Below, in pieces: positions 1-6,015 of a DNA stretch of 6,839 nucleotides (its first letter is position 1; every line of letters begins with the position of its first letter). The position numbers were made by a program, and so were the translations under genes. The DNA comes from Calditrichota bacterium (GTDB lineage Bacteria > Calditrichota > Calditrichia > Calditrichales > Calditrichaceae), in assembly GCA_024278715.1 (NCBI GenBank), contig JAJRSN010000318.1, positions 1-6,839 on the forward strand, written 5' to 3'. Below the pieces are notes generated by a model that searched no databases, was not told the origin of the DNA, and worked only from the letters and a program-made list of their open reading frames with translations.

Positions 1-208
1 ACAAACGCCGCATGACTTCTTAACCTTTAATCTCCTTTAATCTAACACATCTAAAAATCATTGCCATGAGCATTGTGCAGCATAGTTCTGTTGCCGCGAA
101 TCGGAATTATTATCTCCGCATAACCTGTGATTTATTATTTTTGTCAAAAGAATTTTAATTTGCTCTCAAATAAATGAAGGCTCTCTTTTGTTAATCATCA
201 ATATTTTG
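1..208. other. Upstream non-coding stretch
   Basis: No open frame of useful length reads through this region on either strand. All three + frames meet stops within the first 40 bases, so an upstream + gene could at most end here. On the minus strand an ATG at 13-11 with upstream purine-rich repeats could start a divergent gene, and a perfect TTGACA reads on the minus strand at 147-142 without a good -10 at 16-18 bp. Apart from the 24-43 repeat I see no recognisable RNA, repeat or terminator. Confidence 0.4.
24..43. repeat. 10-bp perfect tandem repeat
   Basis: CCTTTAATCT occurs twice with no spacer (24-33 and 34-43). On the minus strand the units read AGATTAAAGG and give AAAGG ten bases before an ATG at positions 13-11, which could be the ribosome site of a divergent gene leaving the window. 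The direct repeat is seen; any role is guesswork. Confidence 0.45.
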
Positions 209-230
209 TAAATTATTACGTTATAATTTA
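209..230. promoter_or_regulatory. Candidate operator: 22-bp near-perfect palindrome
   Basis: The half-sites TAAATTATTAC (209-219) and GTTATAATTTA (220-230) are inverted copies matching at 10 of 11 positions, with no spacer. The site covers the TATAAT box at 222-227 and lies about 95 bp before the mutase start. A dimeric repressor (for example TetR- or GntR-type, common for acyl-CoA genes) bound here would block the promoter. This is inferred from symmetry and position only, and the site is AT-rich, so some chance symmetry is possible. Confidence 0.4.
222..227 (+). promoter_or_regulatory. Possible -10 box (TATAAT) for the mutase large subunit gene
   Basis: A perfect TATAAT occurs about 100 bp before the mutase start and would give a leader of roughly 90 nt. 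No good -35 lies at normal spacing (TTGTAA at 206-211 is too close; the 198-203 hexamer matches TTGACA at only three positions). The area is very AT-rich, so this is weak evidence unless an activator is involved. Confidence 0.3.
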
Positions 231-234
231 AACG

Positions 235-258
235 TTCATCCGGGAAAGACCTGATGAA
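235..258 (+). other. Small hairpin in the 5' leader of the mutase gene
   Basis: TTCATC (235-240) pairs fully with GATGAA (253-258), and two G-C pairs (242/251 and 243/250) extend the stem across one C-T mismatch, closing on an A-rich loop. It lies just after the putative promoter. No U-tract follows, so it is not a terminator. It could affect transcript stability, or mean nothing. I do not recognise a known riboswitch. Confidence 0.3.
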
Positions 259-310
259 AGATTAATAAAATACAAGATGGCTTTAAACGCCGCACTCAGC
301 AAAAAAAGAT

Positions 311-317
311 GGGGGAG
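311..317 (+). promoter_or_regulatory. Ribosome binding site that fixes the mutase start at 325
   Basis: GGGGGAG lies 7 nt before ATG 325. It falls inside the 16-codon extension that would be translated if the ATG at 277 were used. The 277 start has only a distant GATGAAAG (about 16 nt away). The site therefore favours the shorter protein, whose N-terminus MDQKAYKRWQEEV suits the family. Confidence 0.7.
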
Positions 318-324
318 TTTATTC

Positions 325-1968
325 ATGGATCAAAAAGCCTACAAACGCTGGCAGGAAGAAGTTAAAAAAGCCAAAACACGCGACGCAAAATTCATTACAG
401 CCTCCGGGAACCCTGTCGAGCTTCTGGGAATTCCCGATATGCTTGAAGATTTTGATTACGATCGTGATCTGGGCATGCCAGGGCAGTTTCCTTTTACCCG
501 CGGGGTTCATGCCAACATGTATCGCGGCAGACTGTGGACCATGCGTCAGTTCGCCGGATTCGGTTCTCCGGAAGATACCAATGCCCGTTTTAAATATCTG
601 CTGGAAAACGGACAAACAGGTCTTTCGGTGGCTTTTGATTTACCGACGTTAATGGGACGCGATTCCGATGATCCCTGGAGCGAGGGGGAAGTCGGAATTT
701 GCGGAGTTTCCGTTAGTTCGCTGCGCGATATGGAAATTTTATTTGACGGCATTCCGCTGGATAAGGTTTCCACTTCAATGACCATTAATTCTCCGGCGAT
801 TATCCTGTTAGCCTTTTACGTGGCGGTGGCGGAAAAACAGGGAGTGAGCCCCGAGCAGTTGCGCGGCACCGTTCAGAACGATATTTTAAAGGAATACATT
901 GCGCAAAAAGAGTACATCTTTCCGCCCAATCCTTCCATGCGCATTATTGTTGACATGATCGAATACTGCACCGAAAAAATGCCGTTATGGAATACCATCA
1001 GTATCAGCGGTTACCATATTCGTGAAGCGGGCTCCACGGCTTTGCAGGAATTGGCGTTTACTCTTGCCGACGGTTTTGCTTACATCGAAGCCGCCCTGGA
1101 AAGGGGATTGGATATTGATGAGTTTGCGCCGCGGTTGTCGTTCTTTTTTAATTCGCACAACGATTTTTTTGAAGAAGTGGCAAAATTCCGCGCCGCCAGA
1201 CGCATTTACGCCAAAAGGATGCGCGACAAATACGGCGCAAAAAAAGAGCGTTCATGGATAATGCGTTTCCATACCCAAACCGCGGGATGCACCTTAACGG
1301 CTCAACAACCAGAAAACAACATCGTTCGCGTGGCTTATCAGGCATTGGCGGCGGTCTTCGGCGGAACCCAGTCTCTGCACACCAATTCCATGGACGAAAC
1401 TCTTGCCCTGCCCTCGGAGAAAGCGGTAAAAATCGCCCTGCGCACGCAGCAAATATTGGCTTACGAAACGGGTGTGCCGCATACCATCGATCCTTTTGGC
1501 GGCAGCTATTTTATGGAAGACCTGACAAATAAAATGGAACAGGGCGCCGAAGAATACTTCCAAAAAATCGATGACCTGGGCGGTGTAATTCCGGCAATTG
1601 AAAAAGGATTTTTTCAAAAGGAAATTGCACAGGCTGCTTATCGCTATCAGGTGGAAATCGAGAATGGCGACCGCTACATCGTGGGCGTAAATGCCTTTAA
1701 AGACAAAAACGAAAAAATCGAAATTCCGCTTTTGCAGGTTTCGCCCGAAGTGGAAAAACGGCAGGTGGATCGTTTAAAAGCGCTTAAGCGAGAAAGAGAT
1801 AATACCAAAGTCAGCTCGCTTTTAAAAGAACTCAAACAAGCCGCCGTTGAAAACAAGAATTTAATGCCTGTAATCGTGGAGTGCGCAAAGGCTTACGCCA
1901 CGGTCGGCGAAATGGTAAATACCCTAAAAGAAGTCTTCGGGGAATACCGGGAATCGGCGGATTTCTAA
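325..1968 (+). CDS. icmA: B12-dependent acyl-CoA mutase large (catalytic) subunit, isobutyryl-CoA mutase-like
   Basis: This is the catalytic TIM-barrel subunit of an adenosylcobalamin acyl-CoA mutase, about 547 aa and full length for the split form that lacks the B12 domain. It has the family blocks FPFTRGVH (55-62), MYRGRLWTMRQFAGFG (65-80), the SVAFDLPTLMGRDSDDP region, QNDILKEYIAQK, SISGYHIREAG with the catalytic His231, and FHTQTAGCTLTAQQPENN. The C-terminal linker helices are intact. The position of methylmalonyl-CoA mutase (MCM) Tyr89 is Phe76 and that of its carboxylate-binding Arg207 is Gln194. Both the Phe76-Gln194 and Gln194-His231 spacings match MCM (118 and 37). Phe/Gln is the isobutyryl-CoA mutase pair, so n-butyryl-CoA/isobutyryl-CoA interconversion is inferred rather than methylmalonyl-CoA/succinyl-CoA. 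The start at 325 is preferred over an in-frame ATG at 277, because GGGGGAG sits 7 nt before 325 and 277 has no good ribosome site. The small subunit gene follows downstream. Family is certain; the exact substrate is inferred. Confidence 0.93.
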   Translation: MDQKAYKRWQEEVKKAKTRDAKFITASGNPVELLGIPDMLEDFDYDRDLGMPGQFPFTRGVHANMYRGRLWTMRQFAGFGSPEDTNARFKYLLENGQTGLSVAFDLPTLMGRDSDDPWSEGEVGICGVSVSSLRDMEILFDGIPLDKVSTSMTINSPAIILLAFYVAVAEKQGVSPEQLRGTVQNDILKEYIAQKEYIFPPNPSMRIIVDMIEYCTEKMPLWNTISISGYHIREAGSTALQELAFTLADGFAYIEAALERGLDIDEFAPRLSFFFNSHNDFFEEVAKFRAARRIYAKRMRDKYGAKKERSWIMRFHTQTAGCTLTAQQPENNIVRVAYQALAAVFGGTQSLHTNSMDETLALPSEKAVKIALRTQQILAYETGVPHTIDPFGGSYFMEDLTNKMEQGAEEYFQKIDDLGGVIPAIEKGFFQKEIAQAAYRYQVEIENGDRYIVGVNAFKDKNEKIEIPLLQVSPEVEKRQVDRLKALKRERDNTKVSSLLKELKQAAVENKNLMPVIVECAKAYATVGEMVNTLKEVFGEYRESADF

Positions 1969-2002
1969 AGAACTTTGAGTTTTTCGGGCTGGTTTGATTA
2001 TC

Positions 2003-2045
2003 CGGATACTTTAATTTAACCGGTGTCCGAATTTTATTATTTTAC
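2003..2045 (+). terminator. Candidate intrinsic terminator between mutase subunit genes
   Basis: CGGATACT (2003-2010) can pair with GGTGTCCG (2022-2029) as eight pairs, two of them G-U, around an 11-nt loop. An interrupted T-rich tail follows at about 2032-2045. It lies 35 bp after the large subunit stop. The stem is only moderately stable and the tail is broken by A residues, so it may be a partial terminator or attenuator separating expression of the two subunits. Confidence 0.4.
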
Positions 2046-2144
2046 AGATGCAGGGAGGATTTGCCCGGAACGAAAAAACATTAATTGTATTACTTGTTCA
2101 GATTAATAACATGAATAAAAATCATATTTTTTGGCGAGGAGAGT

Positions 2145-2564
2145 ATGGAAAAGAAGATTCGTGTTTTGGTGGCAAAAGCCGGCTTGGACGGTCACGACCG
2201 CGGCGCCAAAGTCGTGGCTTCGTTTTTCCGCGATGCGGGATTTGAAGTGATTTACAGCGGTTTAAGACAAACGCCGCAAATGATTGTTGACACTGCTTTG
2301 CAGGAAGATGTGGATGTAATAGCCATCAGCATTCTTTCCGGCGCTCACATGATGGTTTTCCCGAAAATTTTAGACTTAATGAAGAAGAATAAAATGAGCG
2401 ACGTCTTACTCACCGGCGGCGGAATTATGAGTGAAGATGACATAAAAAAACTTGAAGAATTAGGCACCGGTCGGTTATTTGGTCCAGGAAGTTCGCTGAA
2501 AGAAGCCGTTGAGTACATTCGCGATTGGTATCGGAAAAATAAAAAAATTCCTAATGAAAAGTAA
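2145..2564 (+). CDS. icmB: B12-dependent acyl-CoA mutase small subunit (cobalamin-binding)
   Basis: This 139-aa protein is a single Rossmann-like B12-binding domain, the usual length for the separate small subunit of ICM or split MCM. It carries the base-off/His-on motif D15-x-H17-x-x-G20 inside GLDGHDRGAKV, with His17 expected to be the lower axial cobalt ligand. It also has S62-x-L64 (SILSG) and the glycine turn TGGG at 90-93, both contacting the cobalamin tail. The basic, Lys-rich C-terminus (from about 130) is probably a flexible end. It should pair with the large subunit at 325-1968 to form the holoenzyme. The start has a strong purine-rich GAGGAG, but only 3 nt separate it from the ATG, which is short; the N-terminus nevertheless aligns with the family. 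The 176-bp gap with a possible terminator upstream suggests it may be expressed partly on its own. The small subunit alone does not reveal the substrate, so icmB is assigned by partnership. Confidence 0.92.
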   Translation: MEKKIRVLVAKAGLDGHDRGAKVVASFFRDAGFEVIYSGLRQTPQMIVDTALQEDVDVIAISILSGAHMMVFPKILDLMKKNKMSDVLLTGGGIMSEDDIKKLEELGTGRLFGPGSSLKEAVEYIRDWYRKNKKIPNEK

Positions 2565-2580
2565 AAGCCGAAGAATGGCG

Positions 2581-2689
2581 CGGTCTTTTGATCGAATCTG
2601 TGAATTTCCCTGCGGGAGCGGTTCTGTTTGGCAGCCGGATCATTTTTTCGTTTGAGTTAAATCTCCGTGTTAAGTTGATCAAAAGAACG
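2581..2689. repeat. Long-armed inverted repeat between the small subunit gene and radC
   Basis: TCTTTTGATC (2584-2593) is repeated in exact inverse as GATCAAAAGA (2677-2686). The arms extend to 2581-2595 and 2675-2689 with one mismatch and one G-U pair. The 79-nt interior includes a small TCCC-TGC-GGGA hairpin. No target duplication or transposase is seen. It could be a structured RNA, a weak terminator region or a decayed small repeat element. Confidence 0.5.
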
Positions 2690-2749
2690 AACATTCTGTT
2701 TTTACCTGCATAAAATAAAGTCTCTTAAAATTACAGGGATTCCGTTAAA

Positions 2750-3463
2750 ATGAATCGCATCAATGAACCCGGTCAATTTCGTTCGCGCATCACCGATTGG
2801 CCCCTTGAAGAACGTCCGCGCGAGAAGTTAATGCGTCTGGGTCCGGATTCCGTTTCCAACGCAGAGTTAATCGCCATACTTTTGGGGCAGGGTACGCCGC
2901 AGTTGAACGCAGTGGAGCTTGCCAAAAAACTGCTCAGAGCCTTTGGTTCTTTGGAAGCGCTGAGCAACGCCTCTTTAAAAGAATTGCAGCAGGTCAAGGG
3001 CATTGGTCCCGCCAAATCGGTTACACTGTTAGCCGCCTTTCAATTGTACCGCAATCTTCAACGTGAGCGAGCCGAGCGCGAGGTAGTCAGCTTTCACGAT
3101 CCCGAAAAGGTCGCCAAAGCCTACCAACCCGTTTTAGGGCATTTAAAACAGGAATCGTTTTATGTGATTTTATTGAACAGCAATTTGGAGCGCATTCAGG
3201 ATTTTCGCATAACCACCGGCACTCTGGACGCCTCTCTTGTCCATCCGCGCGAAGTTTTTAGTCCGGCGGTAAAATATATGGCAAAGGGCGTTATTGTTCT
3301 GCATAATCATCCGTCCGGACAAAACAAACCTTCGCAGGCGGATATCGAAGTGACCAATCGTTTGGTCAATAGCGGGAAAATTCTCGATATTCCCGTTTAC
3401 GATCACATTATCATAACATTTGATGGTTATTTTAGCTTCAAAGAAAACGGATTAATAAATTAA
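2750..3463 (+). CDS. radC: RadC family JAB/MPN-domain protein
   Basis: This is a 237-aa RadC (UPF0758) protein of normal length with both expected domains. The N-terminal half starts with the family block ITDWPLEERPREKLMRLG and contains SNAELIAILLGQGT. Next comes a helix-hairpin-helix-like segment, LKELQQVKGIGPAKS (about 81-95), typical of DNA contact. The C-terminal half is a JAB/MPN metalloprotease-like domain with the JAMM metal ligands His185 and His187 (in HNHPSG), Asp198 and a probable upstream Glu135. All are intact, so a zinc site is expected. The cellular role of RadC is unsettled; the old DNA repair assignment in E. coli was traced to another gene. AGGGA at 2735-2739 lies 10 nt from the ATG. 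It lies between the mutase genes and a carboxyltransferase, 49 bp ahead of the latter, so co-transcription with it is likely. No metabolic link is evident. Confidence 0.95.
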   Translation: MNRINEPGQFRSRITDWPLEERPREKLMRLGPDSVSNAELIAILLGQGTPQLNAVELAKKLLRAFGSLEALSNASLKELQQVKGIGPAKSVTLLAAFQLYRNLQRERAEREVVSFHDPEKVAKAYQPVLGHLKQESFYVILLNSNLERIQDFRITTGTLDASLVHPREVFSPAVKYMAKGVIVLHNHPSGQNKPSQADIEVTNRLVNSGKILDIPVYDHIIITFDGYFSFKENGLIN

Positions 3464-3512
3464 CCGAAGAAAGCCTTGTTTTGATCGGACAATAAATTAC
3501 AGGGGGAATTTC

Positions 3513-5063
3513 ATGTCGTACAAAGAAAATTTCCGTCGTTTGTTTGAACTGCGTGAACTGGCGTTAAAAGGCGGCGGAGAAGAACGGATAAAGAAGCAGC
3601 ATGAAAAAGGAAAATTAACGGCTCGTGAACGGGTTCGGCTTCTTTTGGACGAAGGCAGCTTTGTGGAAATGGATATGCTGGTTCGCCACCGAACAAAGGA
3701 TTTTGGGTTGGAAAAACAGCGTGTTCCCGGGGACGGGGTTATCACCGGATACGGCTACATCGACGGGCGTCTGGTTTTTGTTTTTTCGCAGGATTTTACC
3801 GTGTTCGGCGGAAGTCTGTCCGAAACATTCGCGCTGAAAATCACCAAAATCATGGATCAGGCGATGAAGGTCGGCGCGCCGGTCATAGGAATTAACGATT
3901 CGGGCGGGGCGCGCATTCAGGAAGGCGTGCGAAGCCTGGGAGGATACGCCGAAATCTTTTTAAGAAACACCCTGGCTTCGGGCGTGGTTCCGCAAATTTC
4001 GGCTGTGATGGGACCCTGCGCGGGCGGCGCAGTTTATTCGCCGGCGATTACGGATTTTGTGCTTATGGTTAAAAACACCAGCTACATGTTTGTTACCGGA
4101 CCAAATGTGGTTAAAACGGTCACCCACGAAGAGGTAACCCACGAAGAACTGGGAGGGGCGGAAACCCACGCCTCCAAGAGCGGCGTTAATCATGTGAGCT
4201 GCGAAAACGACGTCGAATGTCTAAAAAAAGTTCGAAAGCTCATTTCATATTTGCCGTCGAATTATCTTGAAGATCCTCCCAAAATCGAAAGCGACGACGA
4301 TCCCGATCGGGTCGATGATTTTTTGGACGATTTTATTCCCGAAAATCCCAATCAACCTTACGACATGTATGAGATCATTCAAACGATTATTGATCGCGAT
4401 TCTTTTTTTGAGATTCACGCCGATTACGCCAAAAATCTGATTGTCGGCTTTGCCCGCATTGACGGCTATCCGGTGGGAATTGTAGCCAATCAACCTTCGT
4501 ACCTTGCCGGTGTGCTGGACATCGACGCATCGGTGAAAGGAGCGCGTTTTGTGCGTTTTTGCGACGCCTTTAACATCCCGATAATTACCTTCGAAGACGT
4601 GCCCGGATTTTTGCCCGGAACAAATCAGGAATGGGGCGGTATTATTCGGCATGGCGCAAAATTATTGTTCGCTTTTTCGGAAGCCACGGTGCCTAAAATT
4701 ACCGTGATTGTCCGTAAGGCTTACGGTGGCGCTTATGACGTGATGAGTTCAAAACATATTCGCGGCGACGTAAATCTTGCCTGGCCCAGCGCCGAAATTG
4801 CGGTAATGGGTCCCAAGGGCGCGGCAGAGATCATCTTTAAACGGGACATTGCGCTGGCTGAAGATCCGGAAGCCATGTTGGCTCAAAAAGAAAAAGAATA
4901 CCGCGAAAAGTTCGCCAATCCCTTTCTGGCAGCGGAACTCGGATACATTGACGAAGTGATCGAACCGCGTTTTACGCGTAAAAGAATTGTTCAGGCTTTG
5001 CGTATGTTGGAAAATAAAGTGGATTCGAATCCGGCAAAAAAACATGGAAATATTCCCTTATAA
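3513..5063 (+). CDS. pccB: Propionyl-CoA carboxylase beta chain / methylmalonyl-CoA decarboxylase alpha-type carboxyltransferase
   Basis: This 516-aa protein has the full length and duplicated crotonase-fold layout of the PccB/MmdA/transcarboxylase-12S carboxyltransferase family. It moves a carboxyl group between carboxybiotin and an acyl-CoA. The N-half has HEKGKLTARERVRLLLDEGSF and the oxyanion block INDSGGARIQEG (SGGAR at 130-134). The C-half has NQPSYLAGVLDIDAS, FEDVPGFLPGT, RKAYGGAYDVMSSKH and WPSAEIAVMGPKGAAEII. Asp409 follows AYGGAY; I recall an Asp at this position as favouring propionyl-CoA over acetyl-CoA. It cannot work alone: a biotin carboxylase and biotin carrier (for PCC), or membrane decarboxylase subunits (for a sodium-pumping enzyme), must be encoded elsewhere. 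Start choice is firm, with AGGGGG at 3501-3506, 6 nt before the ATG. In context it could process propionyl-CoA or methylmalonyl-CoA linked to branched-chain acyl-CoA metabolism. Sequence reading alone does not settle carboxylase versus decarboxylase. Confidence 0.92.
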   Translation: MSYKENFRRLFELRELALKGGGEERIKKQHEKGKLTARERVRLLLDEGSFVEMDMLVRHRTKDFGLEKQRVPGDGVITGYGYIDGRLVFVFSQDFTVFGGSLSETFALKITKIMDQAMKVGAPVIGINDSGGARIQEGVRSLGGYAEIFLRNTLASGVVPQISAVMGPCAGGAVYSPAITDFVLMVKNTSYMFVTGPNVVKTVTHEEVTHEELGGAETHASKSGVNHVSCENDVECLKKVRKLISYLPSNYLEDPPKIESDDDPDRVDDFLDDFIPENPNQPYDMYEIIQTIIDRDSFFEIHADYAKNLIVGFARIDGYPVGIVANQPSYLAGVLDIDASVKGARFVRFCDAFNIPIITFEDVPGFLPGTNQEWGGIIRHGAKLLFAFSEATVPKITVIVRKAYGGAYDVMSSKHIRGDVNLAWPSAEIAVMGPKGAAEIIFKRDIALAEDPEAMLAQKEKEYREKFANPFLAAELGYIDEVIEPRFTRKRIVQALRMLENKVDSNPAKKHGNIPL

Positions 5064-5091
5064 TTTGTATAATGAGTCCGTTTAATGACAA

Positions 5092-6015
5092 GTGGAGAGC
5101 ATAAAGAAATTGGAACGACTTAGATACTACGAATCCAAATTACGCGCCGCGGATAAAGTAACCGTTATTTACCAGTTTATTGTTGTGCTGATCATCCTTT
5201 TTAATTACTCCAAAATCCCGCACGGAGCTTTATTTTTACTTTTTCATTTTTTTATTGTCGGATTTTTATTAACCCTTCCTTTTATGGGCTCAAATCGAAT
5301 TTTAAACTGGATACGGCTTTGGAATCCCATCCCGTTAATCCTTTTTAATTTCGGCGAATTACATTATCTGGTGCACAATGTCCGCCCGAAGGATCTGGAT
5401 TATATTTTAATAAAAATCGATTACTTTTTGTTCGGCGTTCATCCCACCGTTTGGCTGGAAAAAATTTACAGCCCGTTATTAGCCGAGTATTTCCAGTTAG
5501 TCTATACCAGTTTCTATTTTTTACCGCTTATTTTAATAATTCTGCTGTATCGGCAATCGCGCATGGAAGAGTTCGATTATTTCGCCTTTATTATCGTTTA
5601 CGGATTTTACGCTTCGTATTTGGGCTATTTTCTTGTTCCCGCAATCGGTCCGCGATTTACCCTTGATTATTTGCAGAGTTTTCCGATTCAGGGCATGTGG
5701 TTTACCGAACATTTGCAGCAATTGCTTAATACCCTGGAGAATGTTCAAAGAGACGCATTCCCCAGCGGTCACACCGAAATCACTTTGTTAACCATGTATT
5801 TTGCGGCAAAGTATCACCGTAAATATTTCAATATTCTTTTGGTTATCGGTAGCAGTCTTATTTTTTCAACGGTTTACCTGCGCTACCATTATGTAATTGA
5901 TGTGGTTGCCGGGGCGTTTTTAGCCTGGTTTGTAATTGTAACGGCGCCGGTGGTTTACCGTTGGCTTAACACAATCCAGTTAGTACCATTAAGGAGCACA
6001 GAAGAATGTGGGTAG
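5092..6015 (+). CDS. PAP2-superfamily membrane phosphatase/transferase, Aur1-like (PAP2_3)
   Basis: This integral membrane protein of about 307 aa has six or seven predicted membrane spans, at roughly 24-39, 45-65, 77-93, 132-153, 162-184, 245-262 and 267-290. The acid phosphatase motifs of the PAP2 superfamily are recognisable: PAIGPRF (183-189) in the position of motif 1, FPSGHT (223-228) with His227, and YLRYHYVIDVVAG (262-274) with His266 and Asp270. The GPRF and YHYxxD forms resemble the inositol-phosphorylceramide synthase (Aur1)-like branch rather than classic undecaprenyl-pyrophosphate phosphatases. It probably hydrolyses or transfers a lipid-linked phosphate at the membrane; the substrate is unknown. 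The start is uncertain. The GTG at 5092 is the first possible start after an in-frame stop but has no clear ribosome site. A TTG at 5110 has GGAGAG about 10 nt upstream and would remove only six residues. It lies 28 bp after the carboxyltransferase gene and overlaps the next gene by 10 bp. Confidence 0.87.
   Translation: MESIKKLERLRYYESKLRAADKVTVIYQFIVVLIILFNYSKIPHGALFLLFHFFIVGFLLTLPFMGSNRILNWIRLWNPIPLILFNFGELHYLVHNVRPKDLDYILIKIDYFLFGVHPTVWLEKIYSPLLAEYFQLVYTSFYFLPLILIILLYRQSRMEEFDYFAFIIVYGFYASYLGYFLVPAIGPRFTLDYLQSFPIQGMWFTEHLQQLLNTLENVQRDAFPSGHTEITLLTMYFAAKYHRKYFNILLVIGSSLIFSTVYLRYHYVIDVVAGAFLAWFVIVTAPVVYRWLNTIQLVPLRSTEECG

Noticed and set aside
250..275. CTGATGA followed by GA-rich sequence, resembling a hammerhead ribozyme core
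   Set aside because: There is no stem II followed by GAAA and no matching cleavage-site helix; only a simple hairpin fits here.
277..324. N-terminal 16-residue extension of the mutase from ATG 277
   Set aside because: No suitable ribosome site precedes 277, while GGGGGAG stands 7 nt before 325; the extension would itself cover that site.
1..324. Cobalamin riboswitch before the B12-dependent enzyme
   Set aside because: No B12-box-like segment or multi-stem fold is recognisable, and the likely leader is only about 90 nt.
2048..2245. 65-codon open frame starting in the gap between mutase subunit genes
   Set aside because: It overlaps the small subunit in another frame, and its product shows no family signature; it is a shadow frame.
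4120..4152. Short internal repeat encoding THEEVTHEELGG
   Set aside because: This is a normal conserved segment of PccB-family proteins, not a repeat expansion.
4245..4652. 135-codon minus-strand open frame inside the carboxyltransferase gene
   Set aside because: It lies fully inside a well-conserved gene on the opposite strand and has no recognisable motif.
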